A program made the translations under genes and the position numbers. DNA of 64,000 bases from Kribbella pittospori (GTDB taxonomy: Bacteria; Actinomycetota; Actinomycetes; Propionibacteriales; Kribbellaceae): positions 310,001 to 374,000 of the forward strand of contig NZ_SJKB01000010.1 of assembly GCF_004331465.1 (NCBI RefSeq). The letters are read 5' to 3'. The notes below the pieces were generated by a model. It was not told the origin of the DNA and searched no databases. It was given only the letters and a program-made list of their open reading frames with translations. Shown piece by piece: positions 1-8,382 of this stretch (the first letter of the stretch is position 1; each line of letters starts with the position of its first letter).

Positions 1-2
1 GC

Positions 3-746
3 ATGGATCAACCGTTCGACTACGACGCCGAGCTCCGTCGCTATCACCTGCGGCTGCAGGCGGTCGCGGATGTTGGGCCTGATGATCACGTGCTCGACGT
101 CGGCTGCGGTACCGGCCTGACCACCCGGGACGCCTCCAAGCGGGCGGCCTCCGCGGTCGGCGTGGACATCTCCGCCCAGATGGTGGCGACCGCTCGCCGC
201 CTGGCCGAACAGGAAGGTCTTCAGAACGTCTCCTTCGAGCAGGCCGACGTCCAGGACCACGCCTTTCCAGCGCAACGTTTCTCATTAGGGATCAGCCGGT
301 TCGGCACGATGTTCTTCACCGACCCCGAGGTCGCGTTCACCAACATCGCCCGCACACTGCGCCCGGGCTCGCGGTTCGTGCAGTTGGTCTGGCAGGCCAG
401 CAAACACCAGGAGTGGTACGCCGCCTTCCGCGGTGACCATCCCGCCACCGCTGGCGCGTTCTCCCTCGCCGACCCCGCGACCGCGCAACGCATCCTGACC
501 GCCGCAGGATTCACCGACATTGAAGTCACCGACGTGCGCGAACCTGTCTACTACGGCAAAGACGCCGAGACCGCCTACGAAGCGGCAAGCAGTCTGCAAA
601 TGACCCAAGACCTCCTCACAGGCCTCAACCCAACCCAGGCGGAACAAGCCCGCCAACGCCTCCTCACCACCCTCGCCGCCCACCAAACCCCAGGCGGCGT
701 CCAGTTCAACTCCCGGGCCTGGATCATCACTGCCCATCGCCCTTGA
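3..746 (+). CDS. class I SAM-dependent methyltransferase
   Basis: A cytoplasmic methyltransferase that would move a methyl group from S-adenosylmethionine to an unidentified small molecule. The SAM-binding motif VLDVGCGTG lies at residues 30-38, and the acidic end of strand 2 (AVGVDIS) follows near residue 54, the normal Rossmann layout. The 247-residue length suits the family. The ATG used lies 2 bases into the window, so the true start may be upstream; the short segment before the SAM motif (29 residues) makes N-terminal truncation possible. The stop overlaps a TTG of the next frame, but the next gene probably starts at 779. The substrate cannot be told from sequence. Confidence 0.85.
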   Translation: MDQPFDYDAELRRYHLRLQAVADVGPDDHVLDVGCGTGLTTRDASKRAASAVGVDISAQMVATARRLAEQEGLQNVSFEQADVQDHAFPAQRFSLGISRFGTMFFTDPEVAFTNIARTLRPGSRFVQLVWQASKHQEWYAAFRGDHPATAGAFSLADPATAQRILTAAGFTDIEVTDVREPVYYGKDAETAYEAASSLQMTQDLLTGLNPTQAEQARQRLLTTLAAHQTPGGVQFNSRAWIITAHRP

Positions 747-778
747 GGCGGCCCCGGAAGATCGGGAGACTGGCGGCT

Positions 779-1993
779 GTGCCAGACCAGGTGGAGTTGT
801 CCGAGGGTGACGCTCGGCGGATTGGGTTGCGGGCCCAGGGGTTTGGAGTGGCGAGGCCGGGGCGGGTGGATCGGCGGCGGGTCCGGAAGGTGGTGGCTTC
901 GCTTGGTGCGGTTCAGCTGGATGCGGTCAATGTGCTGGTGCGGTCGCACTATTTGACGGTGTATTCGCGGCTCGGACCTTATCCGCGCAGGTTGCTGGAT
1001 GAGCAGCTTGATCCGGATCGCGCGGCCTTTGAGTACTGGGGTCATGCGGCGTCGCTGATTCCCGTCGAATTCCATCCGGCGTTGCGCTGGCGGATGACGT
1101 CGAACGCCGAGCACAAGAACTGGCTGGCGTTCCAGGAACGAGTGGAGCGCGAACGGCCCGGCTATCTCGCGGCGGTCGAGCGGGAGGTGGCTGAGCGTGG
1201 GCCGATCAGGTTCGGAGAGCTGAGCGATCCGGCGCGGCGCGATCGGTCGGACACGAAATACGCCGCTTCGAGCGTGCTGTGGGAGAGGTTCTCGGACGGC
1301 AAGTCGGTGCTCGAGGGTTTGTTCAACGCCGGGCGGCTGTCGGCGTCCGGGCGGCGCGGCTTCGAGCGGTTGTACGACCTGACCGAGCGGGTCATCCCGG
1401 CGGAGATCCTCGCGCAGCCGACTCCACCTGCCGATGAGGCGCAGCGGTTCCTGGTCCAGCACGCCGTACGGGCGCTCGGCGTCGCAACTGCCCGCGATGT
1501 CGCCGACTACTACCGGCTGCCGGCGGTCGTCACCCGGGCGCGACTGCGGGAGTTGGTCGACGGCGGTGAGCTGCGGCCGGCCGTCGTACAAGGCTGGAAT
1601 GAGCCGGCGTACTTGGATCCGGGTGCTGACACGCGTCCGGTCGAGGCGCGGGCACTGCTGTCGCCGTTCGATTCGCTGCTGTGGGAGCGGAGCCGGGTCG
1701 AGCGCCTCTTCGGTTTCCGGCACAGCTTCGAGCTGTACGTGAAGCCCGCGAAGCGCGAGTACGGCTACTTCGTCCTCCCGTTCCTGTTGGGCGAACGGCT
1801 GGTCGCCCGAGTGGACCTGTCAGCCGACCGCAACCAAGGCATCCTGCAAGTCCTCGGCGCGTACGCCGAACCCTCCGTCAGGCCCAGGACGATCGCGGCC
1901 GACCTGAGCACCGAGCTCAACACCCTCGCCACCTGGCTCGACCTGGAGAAGACCACCGTCACACCCCGAGGCAACCTCGCCCCGCACCTGTGA
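779..1993 (+). CDS. YcaQ-like winged-helix DNA glycosylase family protein
   Basis: Belongs to the HTH_42/YcaQ family, whose characterised members unhook interstrand DNA crosslinks. The opening segment with LGAVQLDAVNVLVRSHYLTV is typical: a helix pair followed by the conserved Q-D-N-V-R-H pattern. Later segments match the family core of three winged helices, for example the RDVADYYRL region and the C-terminal LLSPFDSLLWERSR motif. The 404-residue length fits. The frame is open from a TTG at 743 overlapping the previous stop, but GTG 779 has a purine-rich GGGAG about 10 bases upstream and gives the usual family N-terminus, so it was preferred. Cytoplasmic. The activity is inferred from the family only. 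Confidence 0.8.
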   Translation: MPDQVELSEGDARRIGLRAQGFGVARPGRVDRRRVRKVVASLGAVQLDAVNVLVRSHYLTVYSRLGPYPRRLLDEQLDPDRAAFEYWGHAASLIPVEFHPALRWRMTSNAEHKNWLAFQERVERERPGYLAAVEREVAERGPIRFGELSDPARRDRSDTKYAASSVLWERFSDGKSVLEGLFNAGRLSASGRRGFERLYDLTERVIPAEILAQPTPPADEAQRFLVQHAVRALGVATARDVADYYRLPAVVTRARLRELVDGGELRPAVVQGWNEPAYLDPGADTRPVEARALLSPFDSLLWERSRVERLFGFRHSFELYVKPAKREYGYFVLPFLLGERLVARVDLSADRNQGILQVLGAYAEPSVRPRTIAADLSTELNTLATWLDLEKTTVTPRGNLAPHL

Positions 1994-1996
1994 CGA

Positions 1997-2434
1997 TCAC
2001 ACCTCGAGGAGATGCTTGAGGCGCTTGAGGTCCTTCTGGTTGGCGCGTCGCATGGCGGCGGACATGAGCGGAGCCGCGACACCCGCGAACCCGGAAGGTT
2101 CGCCGCGATTGCGGAGGCTCATCCGCGTGGTGCCCTCGCCAGCCGCCGTCCACTCGTAACTGGTCTCCATCGGGAACGGTCCCTGGGCGGTGCGCATCAC
2201 CAGGCGCTCGTCCGGCACCAGTTCCACCACCTCGTAGGTATACGCGAGGCGCCGGCCAAGGAAGTGAGCCACGAAGTCCATCCGGGACCCGACCGCGACG
2301 GGTGGCGCGGTCTGCCACTCGACGGACTCGATGTTCGCGTACCACTCCGGTGCGTTCGCCGGATCCCCGACGTACGCCGCAACCTCCTCGAGCGGCCGGT
2401 TGATCACGACCTCCGTCAGTACGTCGACACCCAT
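1997..2434 (-). CDS. SRPBCC / polyketide-cyclase-like ligand-binding protein
   Basis: A 145-residue START-like protein of the SRPBCC superfamily. It opens with the typical first strand (VDVLTEVVINRPLEEVAAYV), then the helix-loop PANAPEWYANIESVEW and the repeated strands of the helix-grip fold, ending in a long C-terminal helix rich in Lys/Arg. Such proteins bind hydrophobic ligands; no catalytic residue can be assigned. The ATG at 2434 was chosen because family members begin right before this strand; the frame stays open further upstream without a family-like extension. It is convergent with the YcaQ-like gene (3 bp apart) and divergent from the sigma-factor operon. Function unknown. Confidence 0.75.
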   Translation of the reverse strand: MGVDVLTEVVINRPLEEVAAYVGDPANAPEWYANIESVEWQTAPPVAVGSRMDFVAHFLGRRLAYTYEVVELVPDERLVMRTAQGPFPMETSYEWTAAGEGTTRMSLRNRGEPSGFAGVAAPLMSAAMRRANQKDLKRLKHLLEV

Positions 2435-2558
2435 GTCTGAATCATCGCGCGGCGTACCGGGTTGTGATTTGCGGCCCAGGCTTTGCCACGGACAGTCGCC
2501 GGGGCTGCACGGAAAATCAGGTCGATCCGGCGGGAGGTTCCGCTGCGACAGTAAGGAT

Positions 2559-3110
2559 ATGAGCACGCTGTCGGATGCCGAGCTCCTGCGGAACATCGCC
2601 GCGGGTGACGAGGCGGCGCTGCGGCAGCTCTACGAACGGCACGCCGGCTGGTTGCTGCTGCGCCTGAACCGGCGCTGCGGCAGCCAGGATCTCGTGGCCG
2701 GTGCATTGCAGGACACGTTCGTCGCGGTCTGGCAGTCGGCCGGCCGGTTCCGCGGCGAGGGCGACGTGGCGGCCTGGCTCTGGGGGATCTCGATCCGGCG
2801 GCTCATCTCCGCGCTGCGCGGTCACCCCGCCGCGGATCCGCTCGGCGATGACGTCGTCGGCGCCGCCGTACCGGTCGTCAACAGTGCCGAGGACGAGTTG
2901 CTCCGCGGAGTCGAGTACGGCGACGTCGGCCGCGCACTGCGGACCCTCCCGCCCGAACTCCGCGCGACCCTGCAGGCGACCGTGATCGACGGGCTGACCA
3001 CGAAGGAGGCGGCCGTGCTGCTCGGCATACCCCAGGGGACCGTAAAGAGCCGGCTGCGCGTCGCCAAGAGCCGGCTGCGGGACCAGTTGATGCCCGGGAG
3101 GACCTCATGA
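2559..3110 (+). CDS. ECF-type RNA polymerase sigma factor
   Basis: An alternative sigma factor of 183 residues. Region 2 covers about residues 5-90 (AELLRNIAAGDEAALRQLYERH through the AWLWGISIRRL segment), and region 4 about 125-178 with the helix-turn-helix TTKEAAVLLGIPQGTVKSRL. No extra domains are present, as in short ECF factors. ATG 2559 follows GTAAGGA at good spacing. The stop overlaps the start of the anti-sigma gene by 4 bp, so the pair is translationally coupled. The ABC transporter genes behind it are probably part of the same operon and are likely regulon members. The inducing signal is unknown. Confidence 0.9.
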   Translation: MSTLSDAELLRNIAAGDEAALRQLYERHAGWLLLRLNRRCGSQDLVAGALQDTFVAVWQSAGRFRGEGDVAAWLWGISIRRLISALRGHPAADPLGDDVVGAAVPVVNSAEDELLRGVEYGDVGRALRTLPPELRATLQATVIDGLTTKEAAVLLGIPQGTVKSRLRVAKSRLRDQLMPGRTS

Positions 3111-3922
3111 CCTGGCACCTCGGTCCTGAACTGCTGGACCGCTACAGCGACGGCGACCTCGACCTCGCTCGCCAGTCCGCAGTCGAGACACACCTGCTCG
3201 CCTGCGCCGACTGCCGTGACCTGACGTCGGCCAAGGCTCCGCAGGATCTGCTGACAGACATCTGGCAAGGTGTGCAGATCGCGACCGCTCGACCACGGAT
3301 GCCGTGGCCGCTCCGGCTACTGCGGAAGCTGGGCCTCGCCGAGACCGATGCAGTGATCCTCCGCGCGTCCAGCTCGCTCTACCGACCGTGGCTGTTGTCG
3401 CTCGTCGGGGCGTTCGTGATCGGTGTCGGCGGGACCATGATGCCGGCCACCGAGCAACGCGCCCTCTACCTGCTGTTCGCACCGTTGCTACCGGCAATCA
3501 CTGTCGCGGCGGCGTACGACGCCACCGACCCGATCCGTGAACTCACCGCGGCGACACCGTTCAGCAAGTTGCGCATCGCCTTGCTGCGAACGGCGACCGT
3601 CGTTGCAGTCGCGCTCCCCGTCGTACTGCTCGCGGGACTCGCCCTTCCGTTCGTCGGCGCGGACGCGTTCGCCTGGTTGTTGCCGTCGCTGACGCTCACC
3701 CTGCTCGCGCTCACTCTGCTGACGTGGTGGACCGCATCCGTCACGGCCTGGGTCGTCGCCGTCCTCTGGCTGACGGTGGTCGGAATCCTGCGGTCCGCGG
3801 ATCAGCTCAGTGCGGTCGACACCCCCTTCGCTCAACTGGCCTTCGCTGTCGCAGCCCTCCTGGCGCTGGCCGCTCTCGCCATCCGGCTCACTACACACCA
3901 CGCACCAGGAGGCTACGCATGA
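3107..3922 (+). CDS. zinc-finger anti-sigma factor with six-span membrane domain
   Basis: A membrane protein whose N-terminus is a zf-HC2 anti-sigma module: H29-x3-C33-x2-C36 (VETHLLACADC) in the first 40 residues, expected to bind zinc and hold the upstream sigma factor. A cytoplasmic linker follows, then about six hydrophobic segments from residue 90 to the end (271 residues). Many anti-sigmas have one span; a six-span body resembling an ABC-2 permease is less usual and fits the ABC genes directly downstream. The start overlaps the sigma stop (ATGA) and the stop overlaps the ATPase start. It may sense the transporter or the membrane state; that is inference. Confidence 0.8.
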   Translation: MTWHLGPELLDRYSDGDLDLARQSAVETHLLACADCRDLTSAKAPQDLLTDIWQGVQIATARPRMPWPLRLLRKLGLAETDAVILRASSSLYRPWLLSLVGAFVIGVGGTMMPATEQRALYLLFAPLLPAITVAAAYDATDPIRELTAATPFSKLRIALLRTATVVAVALPVVLLAGLALPFVGADAFAWLLPSLTLTLLALTLLTWWTASVTAWVVAVLWLTVVGILRSADQLSAVDTPFAQLAFAVAALLALAALAIRLTTHHAPGGYA

Positions 3923-4788
3923 GTCCCCAGATCGCCGTCCTCGACGGCGTCACCAAGTCGTACGGCGGTACCGAAGTACTGCACCGCACCGACCTCGGCT
4001 TCGACCGTGGCGTGATCGGGCTGCTCGGCCCGAACGGCGCAGGCAAGTCGACCATGCTCCGGCTGCTGGCCACCGCGATGCCGCCGACCTCCGGCCGCAT
4101 CGTCGTCAGCGATCACGTGGTGACCGACGGATCGGCCGACCGTACGGCGGCCCGTCGCCGGCTCAGCTACCTACCGCAGGAAGTCGGCATCCCGCGCCGG
4201 ATGACCAGCTTCGCCTTCCTCGACTACATCGCCGTACTCAAGGAATGGAAGGACACCGACGCCAGGCACCGCGAGGTCAACCGTGTCCTCGGCCTGGTCG
4301 GGCTGGAGGACCGGCGGACCAAGCGGGTCTCGGCGCTGTCGGGTGGCCAACGGCGACGACTCGCACTCGCCCAGGCGTTGATGGGCGACCCGGACCTGGT
4401 TGTGCTCGATGAGCCGACGACGGGTCTTGATCCGGAGCAACGGGCCTCGCTGCGCGGCATCCTCTCGTCGTACGCCGATCGGGGCGCCGTACTGCTCGCG
4501 ACACATCAGACCGAGGACGTGTCGGCGTTGTGCGACCGGGTGATCATCCTCGACGACGGGCGGATCCGGTTCGACGGATCCGTGTCGTCGCTGATCGGGC
4601 TGGCCGACGGGCAGGTCTGGATCGGATCCGAGGTGAACGCCGGCGCTCTGTCGTCCTGGCGCACCGGGACCGGCGAGATCCGTTCGCTCGGTGGCATGCC
4701 CGCGGCCGGCAGCCGTCCGGCCGAGCCCGCGGTCGAGGACGCGTACCTGCTCGTTCGGAGCGAGAACCTGATCGGAGAGCCGCGATGA
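3919..4788 (+). CDS. ABC transporter ATP-binding protein
   Basis: The nucleotide-binding subunit of an ABC-2-type transporter, 289 residues. Walker A GPNGAGKST is at residues 37-45, the signature LSGGQ at 140-144, the Walker B with catalytic D164-E165 in LVVLDEP, and the switch histidine in LLATHQ. A C-terminal extension of about 70 residues follows the ATPase core, as in ATPases that drive exporters. The start overlaps the anti-sigma stop by 4 bp (ATGA), and the end overlaps the permease start by 4 bp. It would work with the permease at 4785. The substrate is unknown. Confidence 0.9.
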   Translation: MSPQIAVLDGVTKSYGGTEVLHRTDLGFDRGVIGLLGPNGAGKSTMLRLLATAMPPTSGRIVVSDHVVTDGSADRTAARRRLSYLPQEVGIPRRMTSFAFLDYIAVLKEWKDTDARHREVNRVLGLVGLEDRRTKRVSALSGGQRRRLALAQALMGDPDLVVLDEPTTGLDPEQRASLRGILSSYADRGAVLLATHQTEDVSALCDRVIILDDGRIRFDGSVSSLIGLADGQVWIGSEVNAGALSSWRTGTGEIRSLGGMPAAGSRPAEPAVEDAYLLVRSENLIGEPR

Positions 4789-5660
4789 GTAGCGCTGTGG
4801 TTGTCGCCGGACCGTCGTCGATGCTCGGCCAGGTCGCCCGCAAGGAGATTGCTCGGTACGCCGTGCATCCGCTGTTCCTGGTCGGTGCCGCACTCGTCGT
4901 GCTGAGTTCGATCGGCAAGCCGGACGGGGACATCTCCTCTCTCGGCAACGTGATCGCGCCGGCCGCTGGATTCGGCGTGATCGGACTCCTTGTGATGGCC
5001 TCGCTGACCCGGACCTCGGACCAGATCGCCTCGGCCGCCGGTGCGGTCGTGGTCAGCGAGCGGACCCGCACGCTAGGCCTCGTCTGTGCGTTGATCGTGC
5101 CGTTCGCGGCCGGGCTGTGCTGGCTGGGTTGGGCGATCTGGGCGTACCAGCACTGGCCGCCGCCGCCCAATGGTGCACCGTTCGGCGGCATCAGCGACGG
5201 GTGGGCCGTGGCGAACCTGGTCGCGCTCGGTCTGATCCCGTCCATCGGCGGACCGGTCATCGGGTTGGTGATCGGGCGATGGTTGCCGCGTCGCGGTGCC
5301 GCACCGCTGCTCGCCGTACTGCTCGTCGCCGAAACGATCATCATGCAGGGTCTGTTCGAGCCGCTGCGCTATATCCGGTTGGTTGCTCCGTGGACCTATT
5401 TCACCGGTCCGTACGGCATTCCCGGCGACGACATGCGGATCATGATCCTGACCGGGTCGCCGTACTGGTACTGCGTGTACCTGCTGGTGCTGTGCGCGCT
5501 CGGCGTCGTACTCGCGCTGCTGCACGATCGCGAGCGCCCGCGCGGCCCGCTCTTCGTGGTCCTCGGTGTGATGGTGGCAGTGGCGGTGGTGACCGCCGGA
5601 CTCGCGATCACCACCGGAGTGCAGGAAGTCATGATCAACCCGTTGCCGTCAGGGCAATGA
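4785..5660 (+). CDS. ABC-2-type transporter permease
   Basis: A membrane protein of 291 residues with about six hydrophobic segments, including the N-terminal YAVHPLFLVGAALVVLSSIG and the C-terminal LFVVLGVMVAVAVVTAGLAI. It sits in a chain of 4-bp ATGA overlaps after the ATPase gene, so it is the likely membrane partner. The cytoplasmic segment before the first span (QVARKEIARYAVHP) is typical for ABC-2 permeases. No substrate can be inferred; the combination with a sigma/anti-sigma pair suggests an envelope-stress or self-resistance role, which is inference. Confidence 0.8.
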   Translation: MSSAVVVAGPSSMLGQVARKEIARYAVHPLFLVGAALVVLSSIGKPDGDISSLGNVIAPAAGFGVIGLLVMASLTRTSDQIASAAGAVVVSERTRTLGLVCALIVPFAAGLCWLGWAIWAYQHWPPPPNGAPFGGISDGWAVANLVALGLIPSIGGPVIGLVIGRWLPRRGAAPLLAVLLVAETIIMQGLFEPLRYIRLVAPWTYFTGPYGIPGDDMRIMILTGSPYWYCVYLLVLCALGVVLALLHDRERPRGPLFVVLGVMVAVAVVTAGLAITTGVQEVMINPLPSGQ

Positions 5661-6295
5661 TCCGGTACGCCGCCCGCGCCGTTCCCTGGGGACTCCTGGG
5701 GACCGGTGCGGGCCTGATGATCGGGCTGCTCCTGCTGGTGGAGCGCTGGCCTTACACGTTGTGGCCGTTGCAGGGGATCGCCGTTGGGTTGCTCGCGGCA
5801 ACAGTTGTCTGGTGCTACCCGGAGCCGGCCGCGGCGCTGGTCGACACCCTGCCGCGCGGTCTGTTCTGGCGTACGACGGCCCGTTCGGCCGGCGCGCTCG
5901 CGGTCGTGCTCCTGTGGCTGATCGCCGTACGAGAGACGCGGACCGGGTACTTCGGTCATGCGACGGATGTGGCCTGGCAGGGGATCGCGCTGGTGGTTGC
6001 CGCGGCCGGATTCCTTACCTGGCAGCGTTCCCGCGGCTCCGACGCCCCGGCCCGAGCGGTGTCGGCCGCGATCGTCGGGATCGCGACCTGTATCGCCCTG
6101 GCCCGGCCGTCCGCGGACGTCGTACCGATCTTTCCTTACACAGCAGGCGATGACTGGTCGACCAGCCGGGTGCTCTGGTCCTCGCTGCCTGTGCTGGTGC
6201 TGATCGGCGCTACAGTCCCAGCTCGGTCAGCCCGGGGTGGTCGTCGGGGCGAGGCCCCGGAGCGTCCCAGTGGAAGAGCCGGTCGGACTCGTTGA
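5657..6295 (+). CDS. hypothetical membrane protein of the sigma/ABC operon
   Basis: A 212-residue protein with about six hydrophobic stretches (for example LLGTGAGLMIGLLLLVE and LPVLVLIGATV) and an Arg/Gly-rich tail. It is coupled to the upstream permease by an ATGA overlap, so it is the fifth and last gene of that operon and may be a second permease subunit. Its last 86 bp overlap the convergent DUF1348 gene; the overlapped tail is low in complexity and looks non-conserved, so the protein may have gained it by loss of an earlier stop. I do not recognise a named family. Confidence 0.65.
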   Translation: MIRYAARAVPWGLLGTGAGLMIGLLLLVERWPYTLWPLQGIAVGLLAATVVWCYPEPAAALVDTLPRGLFWRTTARSAGALAVVLLWLIAVRETRTGYFGHATDVAWQGIALVVAAAGFLTWQRSRGSDAPARAVSAAIVGIATCIALARPSADVVPIFPYTAGDDWSTSRVLWSSLPVLVLIGATVPARSARGGRRGEAPERPSGRAGRTR

Positions 6296-6680
6296 TGGAC
6301 TGGTCGTTGATGCTGGCCCGGCGTACGCGCATCAGACCGAACTCGTCGAACTCCCAGTTCTCGTTGCCGTGACTGCGGAACCACTGCCCGTCCGCGTTGT
6401 GGCACTCGTACACGAAGCGCACCGCGATCCGGTGACCGGTGTACGCCCAGAGTTCCTTGATCAGGCGGTAGTCGAGCTCGCGCTGCCACTTCTGCGTCAG
6501 GAACCTGACCACTTCATCACGTCCGTTGACGAAGACGTCCCGGTTACGCCACCGCGTGTCGGTGGTGTAGGCGAGCGACACGGCCTCGGGATTGCGCAGG
6601 TTCCAGGCGTTCTCGGCGGCCCGGACCTTCTGGATCGCGGTCTCCTCGGTGAACGGCGGCAGTGGTGGTCGGGTGTTCAT
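6210..6680 (-). CDS. DUF1348 / NTF2-like protein
   Basis: A 156-residue protein of the NTF2-like superfamily, DUF1348 type. Recognisable segments are the first-helix region AENAWNLRNPEAVSLAYTTD, then RWRNRDVFVNGRDEVVRFL and KELWAYTGHRIAVRFVYE, and the conserved ENWEFDEFGLMRVRRASIND. The cone-shaped fold usually binds a small molecule; no activity is established for this group. ATG 6680 has AGGAGTGCAG directly upstream, an excellent ribosome site. It overlaps the convergent membrane gene by 86 bp, the overlap lying within its C-terminal 28 codons. Cytoplasmic. Confidence 0.85.
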   Translation of the reverse strand: MNTRPPLPPFTEETAIQKVRAAENAWNLRNPEAVSLAYTTDTRWRNRDVFVNGRDEVVRFLTQKWQRELDYRLIKELWAYTGHRIAVRFVYECHNADGQWFRSHGNENWEFDEFGLMRVRRASINDQSINESDRLFHWDAPGPRPDDHPGLTELGL

Positions 6681-6883
6681 CTGCACTCCTCGGTCGGGGG
6701 CCCCGTCGAGGACAGTATCCAAGATCCTGCGGAGACCTGTTCCCTTGACGGGTTGCGGGTGCGGGTGGAGGGTGGCGAGAGGGGGTTCACGATGGTTCCC
6801 GCCCAGGGGCGGTGGGGCTGTCAGACCAGGCCACCGCTGTGCGGGGCCGCTGTTGTTCGTGGAGCGTGACGAGGGGGGAACCC

Positions 6884-7900
6884 ATGTCTGCCACGCGTCG
6901 TATTGCCCTGTCCATCGCAGCTTTCGTTCTCGCAGCGGGGGTGATCGCACCCACTGCGAGTGCGCACGACCGGCGGGGGCCGAGCGTGACCCGACTCGCG
7001 ACCTTCGGCAGCGGAGGCTTCGTCACCGGGAGCACGATCGGCCCGGACGGAGCTGTGTACGTCACCGATGGGGACGCCGGAAGTGTGAAGCGGATCAACC
7101 GGCGAAACGGTCACGTGACCACGTATGCCACCGGATTGCCGCGGAAGGCGTTGCCCGACGCCATCGGTGGTCCGGTCGACATCGCCTTCGTCGGCCGTAC
7201 TGCGTATGTGCTGGTCACTCTGGTCAGCGGCAAGGCCTTCGGCCAGCCGTTCGGCAACAGTGCCGACAAGAACGGCATCTATCGCCTCAACCGCAACGGC
7301 AGCTTCACTCTCGTCGCTGACATCGGCCAGTGGTCGGTCGACAATCCACCGGTGCCGGCGTTCTTCATCGACACCGGTGTGCAGTACGCCATGGAGATCT
7401 ACCACGGCCGGTTCCTGGTCACCGACGGGCACCACAACCGGGTGCTGTCAGTGACCAGGCACGGCTCCATCAAGCAGATCGCCACGTTCGGCAACCAGGT
7501 CCCGACCGGGCTCGAGGTGACCAAGGGCCACGTCTTCATCACCCAGCTCGGACCGAACCCGCATGTCCCGGCGACCGGAAGGGTTCTCGAGTTGCGTCGC
7601 GGCGCGGATCCACGCGTCGTCGCCGCCGGAGCGAGCATGCTGATCGACGTCGAGCGGGGGCCGGGCGGCAAGTTGTTCGCGCTGTCGCAAGGTCAATGGG
7701 ACGGCGTTGGCGAGGGCTCGCCGGCCCTGCCCAACACCGGCCGGCTGGTTGTTGTCAAACACAACGGAACGCTGGCGCCGGTCACCGACGGTCGCGGACG
7801 AGAGCTGGTCCTGGACCGCCCGACAGCGATGGAGTTCGTCGGCAACACGGCGTACGTCGTAGCCATCAACGGCGTCGTCTACAAGGTCAGCAACCTGTAG
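6884..7900 (+). CDS. secreted ScyD/ScyE-family beta-propeller protein
   Basis: An exported protein of 338 residues. The N-terminus has a Sec signal (RR near residue 5, a hydrophobic core IALSIAAFVLAAGVIA, cleavage probably after TASA). The mature part is a run of propeller-like repeats with the recurring pattern G-x-V-Y-V-T-D and G-x-x-x-R (IGPDGAVYVTDGDAGSVKR; FLVTDGHHNRVLSV), matching the ScyD/ScyE family named after the cyanobacterial scytonemin cluster; actinobacterial members have no known substrate. ATG 6884 lies just after GAGGGGGG. It is monocistronic and ends at a bidirectional terminator. Confidence 0.8.
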   Translation: MSATRRIALSIAAFVLAAGVIAPTASAHDRRGPSVTRLATFGSGGFVTGSTIGPDGAVYVTDGDAGSVKRINRRNGHVTTYATGLPRKALPDAIGGPVDIAFVGRTAYVLVTLVSGKAFGQPFGNSADKNGIYRLNRNGSFTLVADIGQWSVDNPPVPAFFIDTGVQYAMEIYHGRFLVTDGHHNRVLSVTRHGSIKQIATFGNQVPTGLEVTKGHVFITQLGPNPHVPATGRVLELRRGADPRVVAAGASMLIDVERGPGGKLFALSQGQWDGVGEGSPALPNTGRLVVVKHNGTLAPVTDGRGRELVLDRPTAMEFVGNTAYVVAINGVVYKVSNL

Positions 7901-7909
7901 TCGTCCCCC

Positions 7910-7940
7910 GTGGGCTCTCACTCCGGCAGTGGGAGCCCAC
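7910..7940. terminator. bidirectional terminator-like hairpin
   Basis: GTGGGCTCTCAC (7910-7921) and GTGGGAGCCCAC (7929-7940) form a 12-bp stem with one mismatch around a 7-base loop. It lies between the convergent propeller and SnoaL-like genes and reaches into the last codons of the latter. There is no clear T-run, as is common in high-GC actinobacteria. Confidence 0.6.
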
Positions 7941-8292
7941 CGGGCGTCTTGGTGTATCCGAGCTGCTCGATGACGCGGCCGTCGCTCACCCGCGTCACGT
8001 TCACGCCCAGAACGGACTCGGCGTCGGTGGGACCGAAGCGGTAGCGCCACCGCACTGCCGCCCAGTCCCCGGACGAGAACACGTGCTGGACTTCGAAAGT
8101 GGTCGATTCGTCGTCCATCAGCTCGCCCCAGAACGTCACGCACGCCTCCTTCCCGATGAACGACGCGCCATCGGGAGCGGGCTGGGCCGCGACCATCACG
8201 CAGTCGTCATGGACGAGGGCGGCCATCGCGTCCTTGTCGCGGAGCCGGAAGGCAGTGTTGAAGCGGTCGATGGTGTCAGCGGTGTCGGTCAT
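7918..8292 (-). CDS. SnoaL-like / NTF2-family protein
   Basis: A 124-residue NTF2-like protein (SnoaL-like or ketosteroid-isomerase-like fold): N-terminal helix DTIDRFNTAFRLRDKDAMAALVHDDCVMV, then FIGKEACVTFWGELMD and the paired strands VQHVFSSGDWAAVRWRYRF. These small proteins act as isomerases, cyclases or binding proteins; no catalytic pair can be assigned. ATG 8292 follows AGGAGGACG (read on the minus strand). It is divergent from the TetR gene, and the two operator copies lie in the shared gap, so it is probably the TetR target. Confidence 0.8.
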   Translation of the reverse strand: MTDTADTIDRFNTAFRLRDKDAMAALVHDDCVMVAAQPAPDGASFIGKEACVTFWGELMDDESTTFEVQHVFSSGDWAAVRWRYRFGPTDAESVLGVNVTRVSDGRVIEQLGYTKTPGGLPLPE

Positions 8293-8306
8293 CTCGTCCT
8301 CCTGGA

Positions 8307-8354
8307 AAGTAGAACAGTCGGTCTACTTCTGACTGTAGTAGACTGAATGGTCTA
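8307..8354. promoter_or_regulatory. two TetR-type operators in divergent gap
   Basis: First copy: AAGTAGA (8307-8313) and TCTACTT (8322-8328), a perfect 7-bp inverted repeat with an 8-base spacer. Second copy: TAGAC (8339-8343) and GTCTA (8350-8354) with a 6-base spacer. Aligned, both read AGTAGA-N8-GTCTA and lie about 30 bp apart between the divergent SnoaL-like and TetR genes. The arrangement fits an autoregulated TetR repressor. Confidence 0.65.
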
Positions 8355-8382
8355 TCGTCAAGGACAGGATCAGGATCGGCTC

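Noticed and set aside
575..1723. Open frame of about 380 codons on the minus strand.
   Set aside because: Antisense to the methyltransferase and YcaQ-like genes; Pro/Arg-rich shadow.
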